Positions 49,271 through 62,574 of a DNA stretch of 64,000 nt are shown in pieces; position 1 is the first letter of the stretch; the number at the start of each line of letters is the position of its first letter. The DNA is taken from positions 62,001-126,000 of the forward strand of contig JAPEVC010000006.1 of NCBI GenBank assembly GCA_027946555.1, written 5' to 3'. The position numbers and the translations under genes are program-made. The stretch is from Gnomoniopsis sp. IMI 355080 (taxonomy: Eukaryota; Ascomycota; Sordariomycetes; Diaporthales; Gnomoniaceae). The notes beneath the pieces are model-generated. The model searched no databases and was not told where the DNA came from. It saw only the letters and a program-made list of their open reading frames with translations.

Positions 49271-51996
49271 TTCTGGTGACTCTGGAAAATTTCCAGCGGC
49301 TCTAATGGATTTTGAGAATCGAAGGAGTGTCGCTCGACTTAATGGGAATTATCGGCAACAAGCAACCCACCGTCGACTTCGTTCACCGAAGTACGGGTAG
49401 GAGGAGGTATTCCGCACGATAAATTTGTGGTCCTTGCTCCCAGCCGCGAATTTAGCAAAGGGAATCGGTAGAGTGACACGAAATAAAGAGAAGCGCGGGA
49501 GAGGGTCGTTGTCTTCGTCCTTATTCCCGGACAAGCCAAATCTGGAGGATGCGAAAAGAACAACGGCACATCCACTTCCCCTGATGACGAAACTTTTAAA
49601 GCCAAGAATAAGGATTAATGTTCAAGAGCTGAAGCGTGAAGACGACGAACATAAGATTGCCTCCGTGCGGCTTGAGTGGGAGTGGCCCCCCTCATAAGTA
49701 TGGATTAACTCAAAGGTGACAGGGCTTGTATGCTTGTTCACCCGCTCAAAGCTTAATAGCTACATGCCATTTGCCAGCGAGCCTCACGCAGAGGATAGGA
49801 AACACCAACACACGGGTTTTTCAGCTGACACTCCACTATTGAGACTGGGCATACCTTAATTGAGCGCCTTGAACGCGCCGACCTGCTGAAATCTGGTGGG
49901 CCCTGCAGACTGAAAGAGTCTAGTAGAAGGACTGCATGTTTCCAGCTGGTGTCAACAATACATCTTGGTGTCCTGGTTTCCGAAACTGGTCTCTGCATCC
50001 ACAGTACTTGCATCAAAGTTCGGGTCTTTTTGTTGGTCTTCTTGTAAGCCTCATGCGGGTCAATTGGTAGACGCGGGCACACTAAAGCGTAACAACTCGA
50101 GTGCAATACGAGGGCTCCAAAGTTCATGTTGTGACCGATGTAGTGCCTGTGAGATCGATCATTGACAGCTAATGCACGGATGTACCATAGTACTGTACCA
50201 TTGATCCCAACACCCGCAGGAACATATACGTGGGAGTGGATCCAAGATAGGCATCAGCTTTCTGGTTAGGGCTCCTGAGATCTAGACTCCTCTGCGTGGG
50301 CCGACGGCGGAAAATCGGCAGTAGTATCATGATCCTGGCCACTTTGCTTCCCCTTCTATTCCCAATGAGTGTGGACGCCTGCAGTGAATCGAGGCTCATG
50401 ATAGTTTGGCACTTAAATGTCTCGGCATATGCACCGTAGACAATCAGCAGGATTGGTTTGTGCACGGTACGCCACTGATATCCACCGAAAGTGATACAGA
50501 CTGACCGCCGTCAGTGTCATGAGCAACACTCACAGGTTCGTATGTGATGATCTATTTCTGTCTGGTCATCGTGCCTCCTTCCCAGACGGCCCGGTTCCTT
50601 TGCGGTTGTATTTCCCCAATGAAACGAAACGCACAAAAGAAGAACCATGTATGTGCGTCGCCTCTTTCAACGGCTGCTGAAGTATCAAGGTACTGCCCTG
50701 ACCCCTGCAAAGTAGCATTGTACCAGGGCAGCTCCAGGTACATCTGTGGCGCACGCAGGCATTCCTGGGATACCCCTGAGATCCCCCCACGTTAGTGACC
50801 GGGTTTGCAGAAGTAAAGACGCCACGCCAAGAATAGGAAAGCTCTCCAAGAGTCCTCCATCAACGTCTGGAAGTCACACAAAATCTTGAGAGTGGATGGA
50901 CTATTCAGGAGCCACCTTTGGGATTTAAGACAAGGTTTTGGAAGTCATTAACTTCACAGGCAACGAAAGAATGGCCAAGGATGGGAAGGCAGAAGTTATC
51001 AAGCCAGCTTAAAACTACGTAGCGTGTAAGTCCTTTGCGGCGTCGGGAAAAAGATAACAAGGAAGGCAGTAAAATAAGCATATTTTCTGTGTCTTCTGCC
51101 GGGCTTGAGCGAGATAAGCAGCTCTGGTAAAACTGTCCAGCTACCTCTGGTACCTTAGGTACCTACACCATTTACCTAGGTACCTACTCAAGTACCTAGC
51201 CACAATTCCCCAGTCGCGAGTATTGCATGGTAGGGTTACAGCACTACCGCGCATGCCATGCTACCTGGCGTGCAACGCTGGTTCGAGATCCCGCTGTTTG
51301 AGTCGTCAGATGCGGAGCGGCCGGGTTTCTAAACCTGCTGATTGATGAAGAAGAAAAGCCACTAGTATAGCGACTCTATTACCTAGCTTTTCTGCAGTCA
51401 GCAGTACTGAAGACAAAATCAACGCCACTAGCGCCATATACGACTACTTGGCAGAACGGAATCTGATATCACCGACGACACCACAACTGCTTTTGGTACC
51501 CGAGAGCCCCGAAGGGCCGAGGGGACAATGAGCTTTTACCATTGAGCTCGGAAGTGACTTTGAGAAGAGTTTAGAAGGGTGAGGCGGTGGCCTTCAATGA
51601 TCTTCTACGGGTATGGCGGCCAGACGAATCCGACCCGTCCCGTCCCCTGATTAAGTCATTGACCCTGGAGTGACGTTGCTAACGTCAAAAGTACCTACCT
51701 ATTGACGGACCAGGTGGAGCAATTACACAAGGTCTGAGGAAAGCCAAAATTAAGACCGTGTGAAATAAATTGGTGGGTTGGCTGATCACTATCCTAGAGC
51801 GTGCTTGAATTCGGCATGCTAAGGTGTGGTCGCTGTTCAAGATGTGATTACTGATTCTGGTCCTCCCGAGGTCGTGGTCGTCAATCTTGGGACGATAAAC
51901 ACTTGCAATCTGATTAGAGAGCCAGTGACATGAATTCAGGGTTATGGTAGCTATGAGATCTAGTGCAAATATAGAAGCATGCGCCACATTGCCACC
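49271..51996. other. Gene-free spacer
   Basis: 2.7 kb holding the GT2 promoter and leader and the GH16 3' region. No gene was recognised; open frames such as the one at 49753-50127 have no family signal. A cluster of TACCTAGGTA-like palindromes is listed separately. Confidence 0.5.
51149..51198. repeat. Cluster of TACCT/AGGTA palindromes
   Basis: Within ~50 bases there are several overlapping GGTACC, AGGTACCT and TACCTAGGTA (51173-51182) units, the densest spot for this motif in the window. Confidence 0.7.
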
Positions 51997-53558
51997 TTAC
52001 AACTCCGGGTTGGAGCCACATGCACCTCTTGAGTACATCTTTACGGACTTGACCGTCATCCCGCGCTCGTCCCCTTTCCCCCACGTCGGGAGCCACGTCC
52101 CAGCATCACTCCAGAACGTCCACTGAGCGTTTGTCGCGTCGTCAAGCCAAGGCTTACCCCCTTCATTGTCACTGTAACGATGCGTTAGTGGTGCAATCTT
52201 GAAATGTCCGTCATCCAAGAGACTTGTGCGACTACTTACGCGAACCAGCCGTTTCTTGCACCCACTGCCACATTCATAATTAGGTAGAACTCCTGGTCGA
52301 AGGGCGCATTTCCACTGGTAGAATTTGATTTGTCCCATGGGTTTGTTGCAAGAGTGTTATTGACCGACGTTGCTGCAAAGTTCCCTCTATCCCAGAGAGG
52401 ATCGTTGGCGTAGAACTTGGTATAGAGAACTTGCGTCAGACGACTCTCGAAGTATGTATAGACTATTTAAACCTGTGTTAGAAAAACTTCGAGGCAAAGT
52501 CTGGGGAGTTGCGACGCAATCGGAAGGAGAAACGCACTATACTTCTCATCCCATTCCAACGCAAAGGTGTAAAATGAGTCCGAAAAATCACCCCTGCGCA
52601 TGGTCCTGACTTTCTGGGTCTTCCAGTAGGCGTCAGTGCTAGAGCTCGTTCCTAGAGGTTATACACGTCAGTATAAGAAGAGACAGAGAATTGAGATCCT
52701 TCGAAGTCGACGAAGACTCACCCCAGTGCAGTGTTGAATAGAACACGTTGCGACCACCCGGGTAGTCTACTGAGTTTCCTCGTGCCTCCATTATATCGAT
52801 CTCTCCGCTCTTCGGCCACTCGCCGTAGACTGAATCAAGTGGCATCATCCAAATGGCGGGCCAGAGCCAGTCACCCTTGGGAAGCTTGGCCTTCACTTCA
52901 ACTCGTCCGTACCTTAGAGCTACTTTCCCCATGGTGTTTATGCGCGCCGAGCGCACTGGAGGGATCATCGTTCCCAGTGTGGAGTTGGAATGGACCGAGC
53001 AGGAGCTTACTGAACTTTCAGTGCAAGTCCCGTCAGTGGTGAGATTCAGTGTATATCCATTATATAACTGGTCAGACGTAATCGAAGTGGTCTCATTCGT
53101 CAATGTAGGGACAATATGAAGACCATTTTCATCCACATAGACATTCTTCGAATCTGTGGTGGTCCAGTCAAAAGAGCCTGTGCCAAATCCGTCCAGGGCA
53201 ACCTCGTAATTCCACTTGCTATCATCAAGTTTGCCGCTCTGGAATCCATCTTCGTACACAACACACATCTGATGCGGACACTTAGTGTCGATATTGGGAG
53301 AAAAACAGGCAGTGGGTAGCTCGAACTTACCTCACTGGGCAAGGAGCCTCTAATTTGTAAGTATGCGACAGCACCAGCAGCCGCAATACCCAACGCCATA
53401 AAGCCATAAATGATGTAATTGTTCATTTTGGTGCGTTTGAATTTGGGGTCTTGGAGCCATGGCTTCTCATACTCTCCGCGAAGTCGGTAGCTGACGAATC
53501 GTTTCCGGCTTCTCATGGCATCGGCTGCGGAATTGCGGCCAGAGCTAGGGTCGAGCAT
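51997..53558 (-). CDS. Membrane-anchored GH16 beta-glucanase
   Basis: Five exons on the minus strand: 53558-53331, 53268-52722, 52651-52538, 52462-52240 and 52171-51997 give 428 aa. Residues 1-45 are charged and cytosolic; one membrane segment (~48-68) follows, so this is a type II anchored protein rather than a freely secreted one. The catalytic domain starts with YEDGFQSGKLDDSKWNYEV and has WPAIWMMP and the active-site motif GEIDIMEARG (ExDxxE, both glutamates and the aspartate present), then YTFALEWDEKYIYTYFESR and a late FYLIMNVAVG. This matches the fungal GH16 laminarinase/beta-1,3(4)-glucanase group. It probably trims or remodels beta-glucan at the cell surface. Every splice restores a known GH16 segment. 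Confidence 0.9.
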
Positions 53559-56500
53559 CGTGGATTCTAGAATATACTAAAGAGGCAAGCGAAAAGGCTG
53601 CAAGGAAATAATAATATGAATAAAGACAGTGAGAACGATTGATCCAGAGCCGATTGTATTCTGTAACGAAACGAGCGAGCCTTTTCGAAACATGGAAGCT
53701 TACATACGATGTGGTTCTACCTGCATCTTAGAGCATGAGAGCCCGAGCCCGAGCCGCCAGCTGCAACTCCTAACAAAGGTTTCAGCTGACGTTGGTATCC
53801 CGAATTCCCAGATAAGTGTCTGAGCAAGTGACGCGAGTGGAAAGATACAGCTTTGTTGCAAAGTACCCTTGTCGCAACTCACAGAGGTACATCGGCTGCA
53901 CGCCGGATCCTGCGACAATGGTCCGCTGCAGACGTTTGTTAGCCTGCGATGTACCAGGGGTACAGACAATAAAAATTCCGCCACTTCCATCCACTTGCAA
54001 ATCATCGATTCGTCTGTAACGGCAATTCTAAAAGTGGCGAGATCGTGGCAGGATACGTGTTACCTGAGTAGCGGTAACTTGCATCATCTACCGTAGGTAC
54101 AGGCGATCAACTTTGCTATACCAAGCTCTCGGGTCAATGAGGGCACAATAAAATCAGCCTCACACCCACACGACGTAGTATTGAATGAAATACTAGCCTC
54201 CGATGTATTGCATCGTTGTACTGCGTAGTACTGATGCCTACCTAAGTAGGTAGCTATCCACAGCTGGTTCCACCAGTCCCACCCTGCTGGGTCTCGAAGA
54301 CATGGCGTGTGCTTGTATTTGTCCGCTTCAGGAAAAAAAGGCCCAAGTTCAGCTTGCTGTTGACTCTACTTGGAATTCATTTCGATCAGAGGATGGGCTC
54401 AACGAAGCGAGTACACACTAGGCCCTTCAGAATGCCTCTCGGGAGTACTTTTGCGTGTGCGTTAGCGAACACCACAGACCCACACTCAATTCTCCGGCGC
54501 TTGTTATTTTTTCTTTAACAGCCGCACTTTGGCCGATGAACTCGAAGCCAGTCAGATTGGACGACCTGAGTAGGACAAGTACACTGCACGTCATATCAGG
54601 TTGGCTCTGGAATACGGGCATGGGCCGGTCCAAGATTCCGGCTGAAATGTCTTGGACAGTCTGAAAGTTTACTTTGATACTGCATGCAATCGACACGAGA
54701 TACCCAGATACTCGAGAAGCCCGCAATCTACGAGTTGATAAGGTTCGAACTTCTCCCAGAGCACTCCAACAAGACCTTCATGATCTCCTGCTGCACCTCG
54801 TATTCATATGCAAGTCGTGCTGTCCAGTCCAAGGTTCATGGCCCCCCAGCCGATCCAAGCTACCTAGGTACACCAGGATGCTACGTTGTACCTTGTTATT
54901 TGAGATAAGCTACTCGAAACGATTCAATCACAACCCATCCACTCATTTCTAGCGATACTTAGCTATCAATTACGCGGCTACAAGGCGTGACGTGTTGCCA
55001 GTATTGTGCTCAGCTTCTGTATGGCGAAGTGGCTATTCGGAATGTTCATAGATGAGCGGGACGATCATTTACGCGTGCAAATGCAGGGCTCAGTCTTTGT
55101 CTTGACTCTTGAGTTATTCAAAACAATTCTCTTGCAAAATTTCAATTCCATATGGGGATGTATCGCTCCTAACAAACCTACGTAGTCCAGGTAATGAAGA
55201 GGGCAAATTTGAGTTATGCCACTGCTGATCCAAGGCTCAGAAACCTGGGCTATCTAAACCACCCTGTCGACAAGCCCTTATCTTCTCGTATTGATATCAA
55301 TCAGCGTACCAAGAGTCGTTGAGAGTAATGTAAGAACTTTCCTTGTTTTTGACGCATATTGCGGATTGTTGCGAGAAATATGGCTGTTCTCAGATATATT
55401 TATTTTGGGATACTGCTTACCTAGATACCTAGATAAGCAGATATCACGCATGTAGATAGCTGACGGGCATGACAAGCCAACAGTGCTGGGAGCTCACCAT
55501 GTACCTGGGCTCACAGACTCTCTTGATGGGCTTGTGGCGTTCGCCGCACATACTTCAACGCTACGAGTGTTAGCCCAACATGCAACCTTAAATTTAGCCG
55601 ATATAGTAGTGGTTGCAACTAGTGTTGGCTTCAACGTATTGCTTGGCATGCTAAGCACAGTCTTGTTTCTTGTTGGGGAGACTATTTTTGGCAGCGATAT
55701 TTACATAGTTTGTCCTCCAATACAATGCGTAGAGTCCGTAACAAATCGTACTCGGGTTTCCTGTTCAGCCACCGCGTTAATAAGGACACATGCACGCACG
55801 ATCTTGCCAAGACTCGGTCTGGCATGCATGCTGGCATGGCAGATAACGTACAGACAGTAGTACATGGTGAGTTCCTCACCTTCCACAGTGGGGATTAGAT
55901 CCAGAGGCATGCAGAGAGGTGGACCGCGGAAGGGCGGGCAGAAATCACGAACAACCTAAGAAACAACTCACTTTGTACCGGTACATACATAGGGTACAAG
56001 GCTCGAAATGTGAGATACCTCTTTCAAGGGCTTACCCTGTCCTTGCTCTCTTTCTCGCGTGCCGCCATGCACTCGGGTGGATCCGACCCACGGTTTCCGC
56101 AGTAAAGCTAAGCTTATCTAGACGACGTGCCATCGAACTCACTTGAATCTCTCACAAACCGAATTTCTTCCGAGGTCTGGACTCTTACCCATCATTGTTG
56201 CGCTCTCGCCCAGCAATATGTGGATCAACAGTGCTGGCTAGGTACGTCTGGCACTGCATGCTGCTGTGCTGCAAGATGATCTTGAAATGGCGACAGCGTT
56301 TGCAGCAGTGCGAACCTTAACGACATCGGCCGGCCCTATCGCACTTCCAAGTTGGCCCGCAACTCATCAGTCCAGACCCGCACATCTCATCAGCTCATCA
56401 TGGGTCTTGTTGCTGAAGAGTGTCATCGCTTTCTTTGTGCTGCTATCAGAGTCTTGCAGCAGCAGGTCCCAGTCAGCCCGTAACTTGTTCTCGAACAGTC

Positions 56501-57943
56501 CAATCGCGGCGCAGTTGCAGCCGCGGGACTCGCTTCTCGGCCGTGGTTGCATTCCTGCAGTATTTGGTTCCTCGGCTCGACGGCAGCGAGATGATGCAGC
56601 TGCCCCATCAACGGATTTCCCGGTTTCGATCGGGTAGACTGACTGATCTCTCTGGATGCCTCTACCATGTTGCGTGCAGCGTTGGGCCAGGCTCTCTTCT
56701 GATCCACAATCGTGGCTCTAATGCGGTGCTGGATACTACATTCCTCCGGCCTCTCCTTCCAGGACTTGCATTTCCTGTGACTTAGTCTCAGCTCGGCCTT
56801 TTCTGCTGACCAGCTCCTTCTTCAAGCTAGGGGTCGGGAAGGACGCCATCCCATTTTTCGCTTGAGTCCATGCGCTGTCATCTCCAGGACGCAAAGTGAG
56901 TCAGCGTGCCCTGCATTTCACGAAGTATCATCGCCATTTGTCTGCCTTGTTTTCGTGGCATGTGAAAGCATGGAGAGCGGTACAAGGTGCATCCTTTGGG
57001 TGGCGTTCCGAGAAACAGCCTGACCGACTTCTCGCGTAGCCGATACCATCATCTTGCGGCGCGAGGCATGATTTAGACTCTACTGGATGGACACGGCGCT
57101 GATAACGATGCTTTCCTTGATCTTCACGGTGGCGTCTCGTATCTCATGCTTGGAGTAGATGTCTGATGATTTCTCCGTCGCCTCTCGTGTCAGGAGTACA
57201 CCTGCAAGCATTAGCGAAACAGCCATCTACAGGCAAATTAGCCCAATATCCTCCTTCACTGAAGGTGGCGAGACCTGCGTAATCAACTAAACTCAAGCGG
57301 CAAGTGATCAACGTGTAAGGTTGGCAACTTTAGGCAGGACGGCTCATACTATCGGTTTATTCGCAGCTCAGTGCTTTTTGTGCCACCGACGAGGTGGACC
57401 GAATGGTTGGGACAGGTAAAATCACCCTTCCCAGTATTTATGTAGTAATTAGCAGGTAGCCAGCCTCGTTCATGAAAAGAAAGCCTCAGTGCTTGGACAA
57501 GAACCAAGCAAATACAACAACGGCAGTATTGTTTCTATTGATTCAACAAGTCTGTACTCCACTCACTGGCGACATGATGCTGAGAATGGTCGTCTGGGAG
57601 GTGACAAGAATCACCTGGAGTCGCCTAGTTCATCTAGCTATTCATTAGGCCACAATTCCCGTGGGCGCGAGAGCTCATTCTTGTGAAGAAGAAAGGCGGA
57701 TCTGCTCTAAACAGTCCGCTGGTCGAGCCTCTTTTGCTCCCAAGGGCCCAGGCACTCTTTGGATTATCACTCCTGATACTGAAGGCCCCCATTGCTAGGC
57801 TGTATGGCAATAATATTCAACAGAGACCAGATATATCGAAGTTCAAGGATAGAGAAGGTGAGACACACTTTTCTCTAAAATCTTTACTTTATTGATTATC
57901 GTTGTATATTTCATACCTTTCTTGTTTCAAGGTTTTCTGTGTT
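53559..57943. other. Long gene-poor region
   Basis: 4.4 kb with no gene I can support. Palindromes of the TACCTAGGTA type occur (54861-54870; relatives near 54236-54252 and 55418-55436). Two short minus-strand ATG frames, 57226-57080 (48 aa) and 56552-56367 (61 aa), have protein-like composition and could be exons or relics, but no family was recognised. The plus-strand frames at 57489-57895 start without ATG. Confidence 0.45.
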
Positions 57944-60168
57944 TTACAAAACAGCCAGGCCGGCCTCACTAACGAACCAAGTGCCGTTATTTGTATCCAC
58001 GGTAATGTTTGTCTGCTTCGTTAGACCACCCTTTAAGCTGCCGCTCTCCACGACACCGGCCCCAACAGGTCTTTGCAACTTATTCGCGCCCGCTTTAACT
58101 GTGAAGTTTGCGATCGGAATCTCCCAACCGTTCCGACTTGCCACTGTGGGCGTGCCGAAGAAACTCGCCAAGACCCTTTCCGGGGAGATTTGCAGCTCAT
58201 AGTAACCTCGGTAATACAAGTCTTGCCATTGCAGCTCCTGGTTTGCGTTCTGCAGCCACGTGGAGTAGCTGTTCGCGGTATCCAGGCTGATGTTGGCCCC
58301 GTATGGGCAGGGCGAGGTCACAGCCGAGCCCGCGAACTCCACACCGATTGACCCATTTCCAGTCTCTGGGGAGTAATCCTTCTCACCGAGCCACACAAGA
58401 TCAGATACCCAGCTAGCATGGGAGTCGCCAGCAAGGAAGATATTGTTGCCGATGCCTTGGCTGTAGAGATGATTGAATGTTCGGTTGCGGTTTGACTGAT
58501 ACCCATCCCACGCATCGTAATCGAAGGGGTTTTCATCACCTAGAGCGAGCGACTCGTTGATTCGACTGAAGACGGTTTGAGAGCCGACAAGTCGCCAAGT
58601 CGCACCGCGAGAAGAGGACTCTGAAAGTTGGCTGTAGAACCAATTCTCTTGTCTCGAACCCATCATTGATCGGCCCGCGTCATTCGAGATGTCATGGACA
58701 TAGTCAGTATTCCAATACAGATCCGTTATCGATCGATCATACTGGCGAGTATCGAGCATGATGAGGTCGGCGAGTTTACCGAGTTGTGAAGAACTTTTCA
58801 AAGATTGGTTGTTAGTACTTATTTGAAAGTGTGATGGGGAGGAAATTTTCTAGATATGAACCACGATTGTATACGGCTAGTCACATGCCAGAACAAGTTC
58901 AATATCTGGACGAAGGGGATGAAGGCCGCAGTTCCTCGGGTGTGACTTACCGCCAAATTCTGAGATTGTCATCCATCTCGACTTGTCTATGTTTTAGTTT
59001 GATGTTAGCCGTCATACACACCTAATTTGCTTACAAATTTGACCAGTCTTACCGGATGGGCATCCATTCGAAATATGCTCGAACGGCATTCATTTTCCTT
59101 TGATCCACCGAGACACCTCCATCCCTGATGAATGAGTCTTCCGTATTGTTCAGCTCGGACGAGCCATCCCGGTAGGTGTTATCTGCGACCTCATGGTCAT
59201 CCCAAACTGGGATCCACGGGAATTGTTGGTGGCTGGCCACCAGGTCCAAATCCGTGCGGTAAGTCGCAAGGCGCTTTCTGTAGTCGTAAAGCGTATATAT
59301 CTCTTTGTCCGGGAGAGGGACGCGACCGATAGATTGGCCCTCGCCATAGTCGCCATTCCTGTACTCATATATGTAATCACCCAGATGGACAACATAGTCC
59401 ACAGAATCCTTCCGGACTGGATTGCCATAGGCATTGAAAAATCCGAAGGCTGTTACTCCGTCAGTTGAGGACTCTTTGGGGACCACAATAGCGTCTTCTT
59501 ACGATAATTAGAACACGAATAAACTGCTATCCCGATCTTCGTGACGTCGTCGTTCGCTGCCGGTGTGGTCTTGGTCCTCCCTATGGGGCTCTTGTTCGAA
59601 GAGCCGCATACAGTAAATTGGTAATAGTACGTCGTGTACGGCTCAAGATTTTTGGCTTCGATCTGTGAGCACTGATCAGCAACCGATATGAATATGAATA
59701 CAGGCGATGAAAGATTGTGTCGGCTACCTTTACAGTGTAATCCACATCTGAGCTTGTGTATGCCGTCCCAGAATCCACCACACTTGTCAAATTCTCATCA
59801 GAAGCTACGGAGTAGTCTACACAGACTGGAGCTTTCGATACCGACACGTACTGCTGAGTTTCGTGATTATACAGAGGCATATAACCAGAGACCGTGATAT
59901 TGGACCGATCATTATCGCTGGTTGGACTGACCCTAGTCCATAGTATGACGCTCTCGGGAAATGGGTCCCCAGACGCGACACCATGGGTGAAATTCAAGTC
60001 GGCAGGATCCCAAGGGCTTTGCGGATCGTTTCGTTTGACGACTTTTTGAATCGAAATACCTAGAGACGGGTGATGCTCGGAGGGGCTTCGGTAATTGATG
60101 TTTTTAGCCCAATATGTCGCACTGGACAGACCAGCGGTTGCCAGGACGAACAGACACTGCAAATTCAT
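57944..60168 (-). CDS. Secreted PhoD-like phosphatase
   Basis: Five exons on the minus strand: 60168-59728, 59662-59503, 59449-59053, 58986-58951 and 58793-57944 give 627 aa. A signal peptide (~1-19) precedes the PhoD N-terminal domain (FTHGVASGDPFPESVILWTRV, then NLEPYTTYYYQF). The metallophosphoesterase domain contains YSCSNYPFGFFNAYGNP across a splice, HLGDYIYEY, WDDHEVADN, LDTRQYDRS and AGDSHASW, covering the expected metal and phosphate ligands. PhoD enzymes are alkaline phosphatase/phosphodiesterases using Ca and Fe; fungal copies are secreted or wall-associated and help phosphate scavenging. The 36-nt exon 4 encodes QVEMDDNLRIW. The ATG at 60168 follows a GTG and gives the signal peptide. 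The C-terminus is a short beta-rich tail. Confidence 0.95.
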
Positions 60169-61899
60169 CACTTATTGCGACGGCGTATTCGATGCCACTG
60201 ATATGCGGTGAGGATGCACTATCCTAGGTCGAAAACATGTGCTGGTGCTCGTTCTCTAGTTATACCGTTTAATCTTCGAAGGCCTACCTAGGTAATCTTC
60301 CTCGATCGGAGGCATGGGAGTTCTTCATAGCGCCACCCCTGCTGTGAACTTGCTTGCTCCCGCGAACGATGTTTCCTTAAGCGTCGCTAGCCCAAAAACA
60401 CCCAGCCAATGCCCAATCAAAGAATGTCGATTAGACATGCTTAGGAAGTTCATTGGAAGTTCATCCCAAGCCGCAAGATCTCTGTTGGTCTAAAAGCATA
60501 TCTCCGAGAGGAAAGTGACTGCATTTTGACGGCTTGGCTGACGTGTAGATCGCTAAAATTTACATACCGAAGCTGAGTTGCTGGCATCCCAGGGACTCTT
60601 GCACAAAATCCGTGGATTGACAGCGTGCCTGAGTTGTCATATTTGATTGGCTTCCGGCTGTATGGTTAATCAGGCAGCCAGGGATAGATGCCACTGCGAT
60701 CTTCATTGGCGCGAGAATTACACTGATAACTTTGATTGCGTGCTTTAATGAAGCAGACTCTTGCAAACGAATCAATGCGATGATTCTAAGGCCTTCGTCC
60801 ACTCGCCGTCGTGGCAAAGCACGTGGACCTTGTTCCTGGATAACACGTGCTCGACATGCCTTCATCGTTTGCATATCAACAAAGGCGCTAAGTTAGTAAT
60901 GCTCCAGGGCTGGATGGCACGGTTCTCTGTCACGTCCTTAGCTGAGAGAACCTCACCACTTTGACCCGACAGCAAAATTGAGGGTAGGCCTAGTGATAGC
61001 ATACTTTTTTTTTGTCATTATCAGTGGTCTTCCTAGATCATTAGGACGAAGAAGCCTGGTTGAAAGGAAACCACGGTCCTCTGTTACCACTTGAGAGTTG
61101 ACACTGGCTGCCGAGAGTCCCCCCCCCCACCAACGGGACCGGGAATTGTGAGCATCAAGGCATGCGCAATAACGGTTGCAAGAATGAATGAGTTTTTGCC
61201 GAAATTAAGAAAAAGAGGAAAAAGAAAAGGCCCAAAATCCATCAGAAACAAGGCGGTCGGTAACGCGCGACTTGAAAAGGATGAAGATAATTGATTCGCT
61301 TTTTGGCCCGGATCACTGCAGCAGACATGGTGTCACGAGTGGCTCGCTTGGCTTGCAGGCATGCTCGCTGTGCAAGAAGAGCCGCCCGGACTAGAACCAA
61401 TCGTGCTGGCAGCAACCCCTGGTTCGTGAGCTGCACATTGACACGATCCTACATCATTCAGGCCAGCTCAGAAGCAAGTGCCCGCTACGGTGCACGGTGA
61501 AGTGGCACAGCTTGTTTTTCTCCGGTGCAAGCCCCAGCTCTACACAACGTCTGGCTGCCCGACGATGTGAAGGTCCGCGCAGATGCGCAGTAGTAGGTGA
61601 GATGGCATGCAGAGAGCCATGTCCGGCACAAGAAGGACACGGTGAGCTGCATTCGCGCCCAGCTCTTGGAACGGCCAATTATTGATGGTATTGAGTGAGA
61701 AACGCATCAAAATCAAATGCTGGCGCCCGCGTCAACACTTGTTCTCCAGGTCACCTCATTCAGAAGTTATATACGCTGATTACCCCTTCGTCCATCTCTC
61801 CTGGAAATTGAACAAGCTAGTTTGAAGAGCCATGCGAAGCTGATCCCTAGGTACGGTGTCAATGAATTCTTTTGGAATAATTTTGCCAACACATTCGTT
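60169..61899. other. Gene-free spacer
   Basis: 1.7 kb between divergent genes. TACCTAGGTA occurs at 60285-60294 in the PhoD promoter region, and homopolymer T and C runs lie near 61004-61012 and 61118-61127. No gene was recognised. Confidence 0.55.
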
Positions 61900-62574
61900 A
61901 TGACATTTGAAGACTTGGTTGAGAGGGACTGGAGAAATCCCACGAATGTCAAAGTCGTTTGGACTGTCAGCACAATCGCAGGAGGGGTTCTCGTGCTTAC
62001 AACAATCCTCGTCGCTTTGCGACAGCTTCAACGTCGGCGGGTTATCAACAACAATTTCCAACAAGCTTGTTCGCACGACCCAGGGCTCACATGGGACGAG
62101 TACGCACGGAGGGGACGTCTGACCCGTTCTCGACTGATGTTCGAGGAGGAAATTCAGAGAAGCATTATGATTCGGAAGTGCCAACAAAGCAGAACGTCGG
62201 ACTACAATGACACAATGGCTGTCGAAGAGACTCTGCCCCGTCCCACTCGGTCTCGCTCCCGGACCTGGCACGGCGACAATAGAATTGGAAGTGCAGAATG
62301 GGAGGAGAGTGACATCGAGCAAGCAAGGGATTCAAGAATCGAGACTGTAGCACATTGGCAATTCGCAGAAGTGAGGGTCGACAGACCGTGTCATCTTCAT
62401 CGCAGCAAGACACAAGCTCCTCCGGGTCGGAACGGACTGCGTTGGAACGAAGTCGGCGGGATCGAACGCGCACTGAGTGTCCGACCTCAGACACCCCCAT
62501 TGGTACTACATCCACTGTTCCGAGATGGGAATGAGCAATTGCGAACAAAGCACATGAGCTTGGCAGTTGAATAG
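61900..62574 (+). CDS. Hypothetical single-pass membrane protein
   Basis: I do not recognise it. From ATG 61900 the frame gives 224 aa. One membrane segment (~22-40: TVSTIAGGVLVLTTILVAL) is followed by an RRR stop-transfer cluster and a long hydrophilic, arginine- and glutamate-rich tail. The frame stays open upstream to a TGA at 61777, so the true start, or an upstream exon, is uncertain. The single helix near the N-terminus followed by a basic cytosolic tail is typical of small fungal membrane proteins of unknown role. It could also be a spurious or partial model. Confidence 0.45.
   Translation: MTFEDLVERDWRNPTNVKVVWTVSTIAGGVLVLTTILVALRQLQRRRVINNNFQQACSHDPGLTWDEYARRGRLTRSRLMFEEEIQRSIMIRKCQQSRTSDYNDTMAVEETLPRPTRSRSRTWHGDNRIGSAEWEESDIEQARDSRIETVAHWQFAEVRVDRPCHLHRSKTQAPPGRNGLRWNEVGGIERALSVRPQTPPLVLHPLFRDGNEQLRTKHMSLAVE

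Noticed and set aside
50052..50100. Stretch resembling a bacterial-type tRNA-Leu D-arm (AATTGGTAGACGCG)
   Set aside because: No acceptor stem, anticodon arm or T-arm with a GGTTCGA box could be folded around it; chance similarity.
51278..51300. GGTTCGA B-box-like sequence
   Set aside because: The flanks do not pair into a T-stem and no A-box lies at a proper distance, so no tRNA gene.
55483..55860. 125-codon hydrophobic plus-strand frame
   Set aside because: It starts with GTG, has no recognised domain and lies among palindromic intergenic sequence; insufficient for a gene call.
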